A stretch of DNA of 64,000 nt from JBBQYD01 sp942493075. GTDB taxonomy: Bacteria > Verrucomicrobiota > Verrucomicrobiia > Limisphaerales > UBA8199. The number at the start of each line of letters is the position of its first letter. Position 1 is the stretch's first letter. Both the position numbers and the translations under genes were made by a program. Positions 46,001-54,445 of this stretch are shown here, piece after piece. Location: assembly GCA_942493075.1 (NCBI GenBank), contig OW818681.1, forward strand, positions 2,232,001 to 2,296,000. Direction: 5' to 3'. A model generated the notes under the pieces. The model was not told the DNA's origin, did not search any database, and was given only the letters and a program-made list of their open reading frames with translations.

Positions 46001-46034
46001 CTGCGGGTCGTCAGTTCAATCCTGACAGCTGGCT
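45963..46034 (+). tRNA. tRNA-Thr (TGT)
   Basis: A complete cloverleaf: acceptor GCCAGCT/AGCTGGC, D arm GCTC/GAGC, anticodon stem GCAGT/ACTGC with loop TTTGTAA (anticodon TGT at 45995-45997), and T arm GTCAG/CTGAC with TTCAATC. Discriminator T at 46034, then an encoded CCA (46035-46037). The first 38 nt are duplicated at 27455-27492. Confidence 0.95.
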
Positions 46035-46037
46035 CCA

Positions 46038-46383
46038 CTCTTTTCTTCCTGAAATATCCCAGTTTAAACCGAGAGGCTCGCTATTTCTTCATCGTTAATA
46101 GTCCTGCCTTGGCTGGTTTATCCTCCACGCATCGCGCAACATGTTCGGTAACAAAGAAACTTTTCGTTCGGCCTGGTGTTGTCCATAATTGGAGCACAAT
46201 TCCAGAATGAGGACACAATGCATCCGCAAAAACGCGGATGCTCCTATCGGGGAATATCGGAATTGCCCGGTGCATTGTGAGCTCGTATAGTTGAGTAGCG
46301 GTTAGCTGTCGGCAATACGTGAACGTTAACTGTAATATTAATACCGTCGGCAGCTTGGTTCACACCGCGTGGAGAAAAGTAAT
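46038..46383. other. non-coding gap upstream of prepilin gene
   Basis: No credible gene. A TAATATTAAT stretch at about 46335 may be part of the promoter for the prepilin gene. Nothing else recognised. Confidence 0.4.
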
Positions 46384-46758
46384 ATGAAGATCACCACATC
46401 CAGCCGGAAAGCGGGGTTCACCCTGGTCGAAATCATGATCGTAGTAGCCATCATTGGCATGCTGGCAGCGATCGCGATTCCGAACTTTGTGAAAGCCCGT
46501 AATACGGCCCAGGCAAACGCTTGTATTGCAAACTTGAGCCAGATCGACGGTGCGATACAACAATGGGCGTTAGAGAAGGGCAAGAAAGACTCTGAGGCGG
46601 TTGTACCGCTGGAGGTCGCCGAGTACATCAAAGGCCGCAAGTTGCCTAAGTGTCCTTCAGGAGGTGACGACTACACCTACGGGGCAAACATAGCAGATAA
46701 CCCCAGTGTCAAGTGTGTCAACCAAGACATCAGCACTCCCAAGCATATCCTGCAATAA
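46384..46758 (+). CDS. type IV/GspG-like prepilin
   Basis: 124 residues. The class III signal RKAGFTLVEIMIVVAIIGML has Gly-1, Phe+1 and Glu+5, followed by the hydrophobic helix and an IPNFVKARNTAQANACIANL segment typical of GspG/PilA-like pseudopilins. The short globular domain has a Cys pair (KLPKCPSG and VKCVNQD). Processed by a prepilin peptidase, it would assemble into a pilus or pseudopilus. It stands alone between the tRNA and a terminator. Confidence 0.88.
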   Translation: MKITTSSRKAGFTLVEIMIVVAIIGMLAAIAIPNFVKARNTAQANACIANLSQIDGAIQQWALEKGKKDSEAVVPLEVAEYIKGRKLPKCPSGGDDYTYGANIADNPSVKCVNQDISTPKHILQ

Positions 46759-46778
46759 ACGAGACCTTTTCGTTCACA

Positions 46779-46807
46779 AAAACCCGGGAAGTTCATTCCC
46801 GGGTTTT
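46779..46807. terminator. bidirectional rho-independent terminator
   Basis: A perfect 12-bp stem, AAAACCCGGGAA with TTCCCGGGTTTT, and a 5-nt loop (GTTCA). The A and T tails serve both the prepilin gene (+) and the convergent rhamnosidase gene (-). Confidence 0.9.
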
Positions 46808-46819
46808 CCGTATCTGGAT

Positions 46820-49735
46820 TTAATCAGGGGGTTGCCTTTGCCCGTTAAGAATGATTTCCAGTCCCTCCATGCTGGGATTCCGTTTAAACTGCACTCGAGT
46901 CCCTTCCGGTGCCCGGTAATCGATTCGGACTTGTTGGTCCGAAATCTTCCAGGACACATCCACCGGCCCTGCTTTCGTCAGAGTAACTCCCGAGGCCCAG
47001 GTCAGCCCTGACAAACGAGGGCTGAGTTCCACTTGTGTGGCTCCCGGGGAGGTGACCTTTACCCCCAGCACGATGCGATTGAGGAAGCGAGATGGCGCGG
47101 AAGACCAGGCATGGCAATGGCTGCGGGTGGGCCAGCGACCGCCCCCGGTGGTGCCAGTCGGGAAACTCTCCCAAACAGTAGTGGCCCCAGCTTCCAGCAT
47201 TGGCAGGTAGTTACGATAAATGTCCTTCACGATTTCCTCTTTCATGCCGAGTTTTTCGTAGGCCTCGTAAAGGTACAAGGCTGCAAACGGCGATCCCAGA
47301 CGCACCATTTTCTCCGGCGGTTCAGTCAGATTGTTCCGTGCGGCTTCGGTGTTTTCAGAAGGCACAATCCCGTACAACAATCCCAGGATACTCGTGTGTT
47401 GCGATGTGGAAGGGCTGATCTTTCCGTCATCGTGCACGCTGTCCGGATAGGCTTTCTTATTGGAATCCCAAAGGCGGTTCACACCCGAGATTAATCTGGC
47501 GCGATAGGCATTTAACCATTCGACGTCGGCTTTCTTACCCAGAACCTCGGCTGACTGAAGCGCGGCATCAATTGCCCCGACCACAAACATGCTGTTATGC
47601 ACAACGGTGCGAACATTCTGATCGCTCCCCGTCCAATCGAACATATTCCAGAAGGGTGCGCTGAAGAGCCCCTGATCGTTGGTAAGCGACTCAGCGCCAC
47701 GCAAGTTCTTGATCGTGTAAGGATACATTTCGGCAAGGAACGCCTGATCCGCGGTCTCGAAATAGTTGTCCCATATCGAAATGCCCCAGAGAAAACTCCA
47801 TGCCGGCAACAGCGTGTCCCACGTCGAAGGTGTCTGGCATCCTGCTATAGGAAAACGCTCAAGGCTATGAGCTGTGATGCGCGCGCAGCGCTTGGCCAGG
47901 TCATACGCACCGAAAACGCTGTAACCGAGCAGCGACTCGTTGCGGGCGTCACCCACCCAGTGTGTTTGCTCGTACAACGGGCAATCCGTGTAGGTGTCTT
48001 CCATGCACAACTTCAGGGTTCGAGTCGAGATATCCCAGATTCGATCCAGCCTGGCATCGCTGCAGGTGAACGAACCTTTCTGATCCACTGGGTAAGTGGA
48101 CGAAACGAGCTGTAGTTTGCGGATTTGGACCGGCGATTGATGGTTGCGAATCGTAACAAAAATATAGCGACCTGACCTCCGTTTTAACGAGGTGAACCGA
48201 TTCACCCCCTCCCGGGTGATGTAGCGCATGCCATTGCGGTTCCTCTGACTATGTTGCAGTTGGCCTTCGGGGGAGATGTACTCAATCCCAAAGATGTCGA
48301 TGAGCACATCGGGTTCAGAAATTACTTCGAACTGATAATAGCCAACATCCTGCTCACCCAGGTCGTACAGCAGCTCCACATCTCCAGCGGTTGTGGGCTG
48401 AATGATTGTCACCTCTGGCGTGTCATGGAGCAGGGCAGGGCCATTCTGCACCAGGGCGTCGCCCGGTTTGACAACCTTGCGGTCCGTGAACTGCCAATGC
48501 ACATCCTCCACAAACATTTCCTTAGATGCTCGTAACTCCAGCCGCCCGCTCGCTGCCGTGAGAAAAGCCTCGGGTGTTTGTGCCGCCTTTGTGAGTTGCT
48601 CAGTGAGGCGCTGGAAGGCATCCATCGCCGCATCCAAAGGCGCAACTTCACCCCGGAACTGGCGCCAGGCAAAATCATTGGTGGCGATGACACACTCCGG
48701 CAAACGAACGAGAACGAAAGGATTTTCGAATCCAGGTTTCAAGGGATTCTCAAGTGTTAGGTTGTCTGGCTCGATGATGCGCAGAGCTTTCTCTTTTTCG
48801 TGGCCAAACAAGGAGCTGGGAAATGCCAGAACGACATGTCGCCCGGGCGCAAGGGTGAACCGGTTGTCCTTGGCTTGCTTTCCGTCCACCGAAACCCGCA
48901 TCGCTTCGGTCTTCATCACCAAGGTCGTGGGTGAATCATTTGCGACTACCGTCGCCATGCCGCACGCTGCGCTCGCATTGTGGTTGGCCTCAATGACGCC
49001 TGGCAGGGAAAGCCGGACCGCAGGCAGACAGAAGTTACGCCCCCTGGCTTGCACAATCTGGGCGCCAAGATAGGCACGGAACGGTCGGGGCTCTTTTGTG
49101 AGCAAAGCGACATCGCGTGCATGCAAATCCTTCCAGGGACCATCCTGTGCTCCAAATCGTTCGATAGCTGCATGGAATTTCAACTGCTCCGCGAGACGTG
49201 CGTCGAACAGTTCTGCGGGTTCCATCTGGATGCTCACCTTGGGAGTTTCACGCTTCCAGGCGGTGGCCTCGGCGACCCGCCATTTTTTGTCAGTAAGAAT
49301 TGAAACCGGCCGTCCTGCGTCCTCGACATCAAGTTGCACCAGCAAACCGGCCGATTGCGGAACGCGATGAAAATCGCCCACTCCGTAATAACGGGCCACG
49401 ATCTCTATCTCATTCTCACCAGCTTTCAGGTAAGCGGTCACAGGGAGCACATCGTATTGATAGTGCTCGGGCCAGGCCCGGGATGGACCGTCATTTACCC
49501 AGGTGCCGTTGATAGAAAGCCGATAAAAGCTGTCTGCGCTAACCCGAAGAGTGGCTTCACCGGGTGCCTTGAGCCGAAAGCTCCTTTTAGCGATAACTGT
49601 TTGATTATAAGCCTGAGGGTCAGCTTTTGCTGCCCATATCCATTTTGCCTTAAGCGGTGGAAGCTCAGCTCCTGTCACGCCGCTAATAGCAGCCAGCAAC
49701 AGGAAAACAACGAGGAGGTTAATTGTTCTTTTCAT
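46820..49735 (-). CDS. secreted GH78 alpha-L-rhamnosidase
   Basis: 971 residues from the ATG at 49735 (MKRTINLLVVFLLLAAISG), which gives a signal peptide. N-terminal beta-sandwich with KAKWIWAAKADPQAYNQTV and DSFYRLSINGTWV, then the (alpha/alpha)6 barrel with CPLYEQTHWVGDARNE (catalytic acid region, ~590) and TVWESFPTGTTGGG, and a C-terminal beta domain. It should release terminal alpha-L-rhamnose from plant or algal polysaccharides, in keeping with the mannosidase and sulfatase nearby. Confidence 0.9.
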   Translation of the reverse strand: MKRTINLLVVFLLLAAISGVTGAELPPLKAKWIWAAKADPQAYNQTVIAKRSFRLKAPGEATLRVSADSFYRLSINGTWVNDGPSRAWPEHYQYDVLPVTAYLKAGENEIEIVARYYGVGDFHRVPQSAGLLVQLDVEDAGRPVSILTDKKWRVAEATAWKRETPKVSIQMEPAELFDARLAEQLKFHAAIERFGAQDGPWKDLHARDVALLTKEPRPFRAYLGAQIVQARGRNFCLPAVRLSLPGVIEANHNASAACGMATVVANDSPTTLVMKTEAMRVSVDGKQAKDNRFTLAPGRHVVLAFPSSLFGHEKEKALRIIEPDNLTLENPLKPGFENPFVLVRLPECVIATNDFAWRQFRGEVAPLDAAMDAFQRLTEQLTKAAQTPEAFLTAASGRLELRASKEMFVEDVHWQFTDRKVVKPGDALVQNGPALLHDTPEVTIIQPTTAGDVELLYDLGEQDVGYYQFEVISEPDVLIDIFGIEYISPEGQLQHSQRNRNGMRYITREGVNRFTSLKRRSGRYIFVTIRNHQSPVQIRKLQLVSSTYPVDQKGSFTCSDARLDRIWDISTRTLKLCMEDTYTDCPLYEQTHWVGDARNESLLGYSVFGAYDLAKRCARITAHSLERFPIAGCQTPSTWDTLLPAWSFLWGISIWDNYFETADQAFLAEMYPYTIKNLRGAESLTNDQGLFSAPFWNMFDWTGSDQNVRTVVHNSMFVVGAIDAALQSAEVLGKKADVEWLNAYRARLISGVNRLWDSNKKAYPDSVHDDGKISPSTSQHTSILGLLYGIVPSENTEAARNNLTEPPEKMVRLGSPFAALYLYEAYEKLGMKEEIVKDIYRNYLPMLEAGATTVWESFPTGTTGGGRWPTRSHCHAWSSAPSRFLNRIVLGVKVTSPGATQVELSPRLSGLTWASGVTLTKAGPVDVSWKISDQQVRIDYRAPEGTRVQFKRNPSMEGLEIILNGQRQPPD

Positions 49736-49855
49736 TGAATGTTCAAGGCTGGTCGGCCTGGAATTCAGCGAAGTTATAAGCCTGGGCACCTCGTTTCAAG
49801 CCTGCACACTTGTAGTCTTGCGGCACGGGGAGCGGCTCCGGTCGGTTTGGCTTTT

Positions 49856-50584
49856 ATGATTGCCTCTATCACCTCGAAATCCGAAGTTGCTTCCGTGAAG
49901 ACCAAAGCCGTAGCCAAAAAGAGTCTGCGCATGGTGATAGTTGACGATCACCCACTCATTCGTGAACGCGTGGCGGAGATGGTTCGGGCCGAGTTCTCCG
50001 CACAGGTTGTCGGTGAAGCCGAAGGGTGTGTAAAAGCGGTCGAACTTGCCCGGTCTCTAACCCCCGATTTGATCCTGCTCGATCTGGTGCTTAAGGATGG
50101 ACACGGCCTGGATATTATCGATGAACTGCGGCGGGTTTCCCCGCGAAGCGTGGTGCTTGTGCTGTCGATGCATGACGAATCGCTTATGGCCGAGCGATGC
50201 CTGCTCGCGGGCGCGCATGGTTATGTCTGCAAACAGTCAGCCACTGAGCAGCTCATTGATGCGATTCGCACCGTACTCAATGGTGACGTCTATCTGGGAT
50301 CGGATACTTCGCTCAAACTGGCTGCTCGAATTCGAGGGCAGCGCAGAAGAGGCCCCCGGCTTCCCCTGCAGACCCTGACCAATCGTGAGTTGCAGGTTTT
50401 TGAACTTGTGGGTTCTGGTCTGAGCACGCAGGAGGTGGCCCGGAAGCTGAAGCTGCACCTGCGCACAGTGGAAACCTATCGGGCTCGCATCAAGAAGAGG
50501 TTGGGACTCAGAGACGGGTCTGACCTGCTGCGGCACGCGATTTTATGGGCGCAGGCGCCTGCCCGGCAGCAACCCGGGAGCTGA
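49856..50584 (+). CDS. NarL/FixJ-family response regulator
   Basis: 242 residues from the ATG at 49856; the open frame begins earlier but overlaps the divergent rhamnosidase promoter. REC domain: VDDHPLIRERV, phosphoacceptor in LILLDLVLKDG (Asp ~76), and the Lys in GYVCK. LuxR-type HTH near residues 172-230 (LTNRELQVFELVGSGLSTQE, LHLRTVETYRARIKKRLGL). No histidine kinase gene is adjacent. Divergent from the rhamnosidase gene, so control of that gene is possible. Confidence 0.9.
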   Translation: MIASITSKSEVASVKTKAVAKKSLRMVIVDDHPLIRERVAEMVRAEFSAQVVGEAEGCVKAVELARSLTPDLILLDLVLKDGHGLDIIDELRRVSPRSVVLVLSMHDESLMAERCLLAGAHGYVCKQSATEQLIDAIRTVLNGDVYLGSDTSLKLAARIRGQRRRGPRLPLQTLTNRELQVFELVGSGLSTQEVARKLKLHLRTVETYRARIKKRLGLRDGSDLLRHAILWAQAPARQQPGS

Positions 50585-50600
50585 CGCAGGGCTCGTTCGT

Positions 50601-50617
50601 GTAGTGTGAAACACTAC
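50601..50617 (+). terminator. short hairpin after response regulator
   Basis: GTAGTGT and ACACTAC with a GAA loop, 16 bases after the stop codon. The stem is short and no T-run follows, so termination is uncertain. Confidence 0.3.
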
Positions 50618-50696
50618 AGCAACTTCATCCTCCCACCCGGCTGACGCATACCTCCTTTTAGTCTATCATCATTCTCAGTTGGTGACGGTCAGGCCA

Positions 50697-50786
50697 TTCA
50701 AGCGGCGGCCTGAGGGCCAGTGGTGTTTTTTGGGTGCTTCCCATTAGCCCGGTGAACTCCTACACCCTGGGAGGCCGCCGCTTGAA
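50697..50786. other. long-armed inverted repeat, possible structured RNA
   Basis: A perfect 15-bp inverted repeat, TTCAAGCGGCGGCCT (50697-50711) and AGGCCGCCGCTTGAA (50772-50786), encloses 60 nt. Within it CAGTGGTGT.. and ..ACACCCTGGG may pair further. It lies about 90 bases upstream of the ATP-cone kinase gene. It could be a leader RNA element, a small RNA or a mobile repeat; no known riboswitch is recognised. Confidence 0.4.
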
Positions 50787-50878
50787 CCGCCAGCCGGTTC
50801 AAACTTCTCTTCGCAGCGCACTCTTTTCTCTTCGCAACAGGGTTGTCTCCTCGTCTAACCGGTGTAACATGACCCCGT

Positions 50879-52339
50879 ATGGCAGTTGAAAACCGGATCG
50901 TCAAAGTCCAGAAGCGTAACCGCGCATTGGTGCGCTTCGATGGTGAGCGCATCCGGCGCGCCATCCTTCGGGCCGCTGACTCCATAGGCGGATTCGAAAC
51001 CGAACTCCTCCCGGGCATCAACGATCAAGTATTCAAAACCCACCCCTCCGCAGAGCAGATCGCGGAATTTCTGGCCGATTCGGTGGTCGTCTGTTTGAAT
51101 TCCGATCCGCATCATTTGATTGCGAACTTCCCCCCGACCATTGAGACGATCCAGGATGAGGTGCTGCACGTCTTGCGTAGCTACGGATTTCAAAATACTG
51201 CGGATGCCTATGCTTGCTACCGCTGGGGACGGCACTGGCTTCGGGAAGGCGCTATCACTGCGGAGAAGTTCGTGGGTAACGGCTTTCCTAAAGCCGCGAT
51301 GGAAGAGACGCTCAAGTGGAACCGGGAGCATGGCTGCGATACAGTGGCGGCACTCAATGAAACCGTGCGCTCCGGCCGGACCAAAGGACTGGTTGAAGCC
51401 TCTCTCGCACGATATGAGGCGTCGCTGGACGCTGCTGCGTCGAAGGTCATCGCGCGGCTCAACGCCGGCGACCCGCTCCGCATGATGTGGGTTAGCGGAC
51501 CGAGTTCCTCGGGTAAGACCACGACCACCGTCAAACTCACCGAGCGCCTGCAAAAACATGGGTTGCGTTTCCTCATGCTCAATCTCGACGACTATTTCTG
51601 GTCCCTGGTCGAGCATCCCACTGACTGGATTAACGATCGCAATTATGAGACGCCGGAAGCGATGGATATCCAGTTGCTCAACCAGCAGCTAAAGGAGTTG
51701 CTTGAAGGCAAGACCGTTGAAAAACCGGTCTATAGCTTCAAGGAAGGGCGCCGCACAATGAGCAAGCCTATCCGCCTGGCGCCTGATCAAATACTGCTGC
51801 TGGATTGCCTGCATGGTCTGTACCCTCCGATTACCGAGGGTATCCCTGCTGCGGCTCAATTCCGATTATATATCGAGAATCAAAATGTGCTGCTGGAAGG
51901 CGACGGATCTTCCGGGCGGCTTTGCCGGTTCACAGATGTCCGTATGCTGCGGCGGATGCTAAGAGACGCGCGCCACCGGAACCATTCCCCTCTATTGACG
52001 ATCTTGCACTGGCACTACGTTCGGGCTGGTGAGCTTTTCAGCATCGTACCGCTTAGTGGTCTCGCTGATCATGTAGTTAACGGCGGGTTCCCATTTGAGT
52101 TGCCGGCTTTGAAACCCTTCTTCTACGGTCCCGGTGGATGCCTCCCAGTGCCGGAAGACTTTAATGACTACCGTGGGTTCCTGGATGCACGCATTCGCTA
52201 TGAGAACGTGCGCCGCCTGCTGGATTCAGTGCATGGCTTGGATCGATCGGAGGTCGAGGAGTATAAGATCATCCCCGGGGATGCCGTATTGCGCGAGTTT
52301 GTGGGAGGCAGCACGATTCGAATTCCCCACAACGAGTGA
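50879..52339 (+). CDS. ATP-cone/uridine-kinase-like fusion protein
   Basis: 486 residues. Residues ~6-115 form an ATP-cone domain (KRNRALVRFDGERIRRAILR, VLRSYGFQNTADAYACYR), known as a nucleotide-sensing module of ribonucleotide reductases and NrdR. Residues ~195-400 are a uridine-kinase/phosphoribulokinase-type P-loop domain with GPSSSGKTTTT (~205), LDDYFW and LLDCLHGLYP. It may phosphorylate a nucleoside or related substrate under nucleotide control. No strong ribosome-binding site precedes the ATG. Confidence 0.8.
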   Translation: MAVENRIVKVQKRNRALVRFDGERIRRAILRAADSIGGFETELLPGINDQVFKTHPSAEQIAEFLADSVVVCLNSDPHHLIANFPPTIETIQDEVLHVLRSYGFQNTADAYACYRWGRHWLREGAITAEKFVGNGFPKAAMEETLKWNREHGCDTVAALNETVRSGRTKGLVEASLARYEASLDAAASKVIARLNAGDPLRMMWVSGPSSSGKTTTTVKLTERLQKHGLRFLMLNLDDYFWSLVEHPTDWINDRNYETPEAMDIQLLNQQLKELLEGKTVEKPVYSFKEGRRTMSKPIRLAPDQILLLDCLHGLYPPITEGIPAAAQFRLYIENQNVLLEGDGSSGRLCRFTDVRMLRRMLRDARHRNHSPLLTILHWHYVRAGELFSIVPLSGLADHVVNGGFPFELPALKPFFYGPGGCLPVPEDFNDYRGFLDARIRYENVRRLLDSVHGLDRSEVEEYKIIPGDAVLREFVGGSTIRIPHNE

Positions 52340-52432
52340 GCTTTGAGTGCAAAAGGGCGCGGCGGATTTTTTGCTTTTTGATGAATGTAAAGCTGGACAT
52401 CGGTTTGAAATTGTGGATACTTCATATCACAA

Positions 52433-53032
52433 ATGGCGCACCTGGTGCTCAAAACGGGATCTTCGGCGGGGCGGATTATCCAGCTAAAGCTGGGTAGCAA
52501 TCGTTTCGGCCGCAGCCTGGACAACGACTTCCCAATAGACCATCCCACCGTCTCGACGTTGCATTGCGAGATCTTGCTGGGGGATAATCGGCTGACTTTG
52601 AGAGACCTGGGCTCCACGAACGGCACCTTTCTTCATGGTGATCCCGTGACAGAAGTGGAATTGGCAGCAGGCCAGAGCTTCTGCCTGGGAGAGGTTGAGT
52701 TTTTTGTGGAATCCACAGAAGTGACCGTTGCCATACCCAAGTTTCAGGTTGAACAACCCGCTCCCCCGGTTGTGCTGGATGATGGTGGCATGCTTTGCAC
52801 GCGGCATCCCGGATCACGCGTTACCCATCAGTGCACTTTCTGCAAGCAAGTCATGTGTGATGCTTGTGTGCATAAACTCCGTCGGAAGGGTGGCAAAGCA
52901 TTGAAATTGTGCCCAGTTTGCAGCCATGCCTGCGAACCTCTCAGCGCTAGCGAGAAGAAGAAACGCTCCTTCCTCGGATTTCTCCAAAAAACGGTCAAGA
53001 TGCCGTTCTTGCGCCGGGGGCAGGCCGACTAA
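52433..53032 (+). CDS. FHA-domain protein with zinc-binding module
   Basis: 199 residues. Residues 1-95 are an FHA phosphothreonine-binding domain (NRFGRS, STLHCEIL, DLGSTNGTF). Residues ~125-165 hold eight Cys/His ligands (CTRHPGSRVTHQCTFCKQVM, CDACVHKL, LCPVCSHAC), like a B-box/RING-type zinc ribbon. The basic C-terminus (EKKKRSFLGFLQKTVKMPFL) is amphipathic. A signalling adaptor is likely; the partner Ser/Thr kinase is not in the window. Confidence 0.82.
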   Translation: MAHLVLKTGSSAGRIIQLKLGSNRFGRSLDNDFPIDHPTVSTLHCEILLGDNRLTLRDLGSTNGTFLHGDPVTEVELAAGQSFCLGEVEFFVESTEVTVAIPKFQVEQPAPPVVLDDGGMLCTRHPGSRVTHQCTFCKQVMCDACVHKLRRKGGKALKLCPVCSHACEPLSASEKKKRSFLGFLQKTVKMPFLRRGQAD

Positions 53033-53203
53033 CTCCCCAGAACACAGGGACAGACACAAACGACGTCTGTCAGGTGAGTTGCGCCTGGTTGAAGTCGGCG
53101 CGAGCAGCAACAAAGCACAAAATTTTTCGGCAAAGAACTTGCCTTGGTCCAACGACCTGCGCTAAATTCTGGGGCGTCGCTCGACGACACACTTATCCTT
53201 CCC

Positions 53204-53276
<73 letters not shown>

Positions 53277-53364
53277 CCATTCCCATAGAACCGCTGTAGA
53301 ATTAGCTTTCCCTCCACTTTGGGGGACGCCAGGGGTCGGAAAGTCACAAACGTTGCCCAGCGGG

Positions 53365-53583
53365 TCAGGCAACGGCCAGGCTTTCCTCGGCATGATGGAG
53401 CACAGCATTGACCTGTTTGATACTCACGCCTGGAAACCACTCGATGAAATCCTCGACCCGAGCTCCTCCCTGCAGGTTCTCAAAAAGAGCCCGGACGGGA
53501 ATGCGGGTCCCCTTGAAGACCCAAGCCCCACTGACCTTGTTGGGGTGGCGTTCCACAGCCGCACATTGGCTCCAATCAATCAT
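53365..53583 (-). CDS. DUF433 antitoxin-like protein
   Basis: 72 residues from the ATG at 53583 (MIDWSQCAAVERHPNKVSGA). WVFKGTRIPVRALFENLQGG and FIEWFPGVSIKQVNAVLHHA are the classic DUF433 (VapB45-like) winged-helix pattern. The usual DUF5615/PIN-like toxin partner is not next to it, so it is an orphan. It may repress the divergent TA-like pair at 53684. Confidence 0.78.
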   Translation of the reverse strand: MIDWSQCAAVERHPNKVSGAWVFKGTRIPVRALFENLQGGARVEDFIEWFPGVSIKQVNAVLHHAEESLAVA

Positions 53584-53683
53584 CAAAGCTAATTTGCCAC
53601 TTTGACGGGGGTGCCGCAAGTCCTCTCGGGCTATCGGGCAAGGCGGGGTTGACACGAGTGGGAAATCCCACCACATTGAATGT

Positions 53684-53965
53684 ATGCCAACAGCGTTGGA
53701 ACGGAAGAAAGCGAAACCCACCGTCGTGGATGAATACGACGTGGCAGCGGATGCAAAGAAGCGGATCAGCCTCCGCCGCGCGAAAACCAAGTATTTTCGG
53801 GTCACAGCTTTATCGAACGGGGCCTACTTTCTTGAGCCGCGTGTACTGGTTTCTCCCCAATCCATTCCGCCACGGGTCCTCAATATGGTGGACCAATCGG
53901 CGCAGAACCTGAAAAAAGGCATCGCCTCTCTGCCGATCGATCTAACCCCTTTCCTGGAGAAGTAA
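53684..53965 (+). CDS. putative antitoxin of a two-gene TA-like pair
   Basis: A 93-residue basic then acidic protein beginning MPTALERKKAKPTVVDEYDV with KRISLRRAKTKYFRVTALSN. It precedes the toxin-like gene by 10 bases. The family is not recognised; the small size and position suggest an antitoxin. Confidence 0.45.
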   Translation: MPTALERKKAKPTVVDEYDVAADAKKRISLRRAKTKYFRVTALSNGAYFLEPRVLVSPQSIPPRVLNMVDQSAQNLKKGIASLPIDLTPFLEK

Positions 53966-53975
53966 CACCGGCACC

Positions 53976-54383
53976 ATGGCATTCATTATCCGAATGGGAA
54001 TGCCCCAAATGGCGGAGGTCTGGGCCGACCTCTCCGCCCGAAAGTTGCAGGATAAATTGGACAAGAACGAGGAGAAGTTCTTCAAGAAATTTGTCAAAGT
54101 TCTGGGATATTTGGGTGAGAATCCACGACACCCCAGTTTGCAAACACACGAGATTGACGGTTTAACGGTCAGATACGGCTTCAAAGTGTTCGAGGCTTAC
54201 TTAGAGAACAACACGCCGACAGCCGGCCGGGTGTTTTGGGCGTACGGACCGGACAAGGGCGAGATTACCGTGCTGGGAATGGAACCGCATCCTGACGACA
54301 AGAAAGGGGCGTACGCGCGCATTAAGCTCTCTGGATTCCCGCCTGCCACGCCTAAGGCACCTTCAAAGGGAAAGAGTTCCTGA
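53976..54383 (+). CDS. RelE-like toxin candidate
   Basis: 135 residues; the start could also be an internal ATG at 53994 or 54000. ENPRHPSLQTHEIDGL and RVFWAYGPDKGEITVLGMEP match the arrangement of RelE/ParE-fold proteins (helix pair, basic centre, W-x-Y strand, final ILxI/E strand). GGAGAAG lies ~15 bases upstream. RelE toxins cleave mRNA on ribosomes. Family placement is by pattern only. Confidence 0.55.
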   Translation: MAFIIRMGMPQMAEVWADLSARKLQDKLDKNEEKFFKKFVKVLGYLGENPRHPSLQTHEIDGLTVRYGFKVFEAYLENNTPTAGRVFWAYGPDKGEITVLGMEPHPDDKKGAYARIKLSGFPPATPKAPSKGKSS

Positions 54384-54445
54384 TTTCCTCCAGGAACTGC
54401 GATTAGCGCTGATTGAGCGGAGATACCATACGAGCTTTCGCTCGC

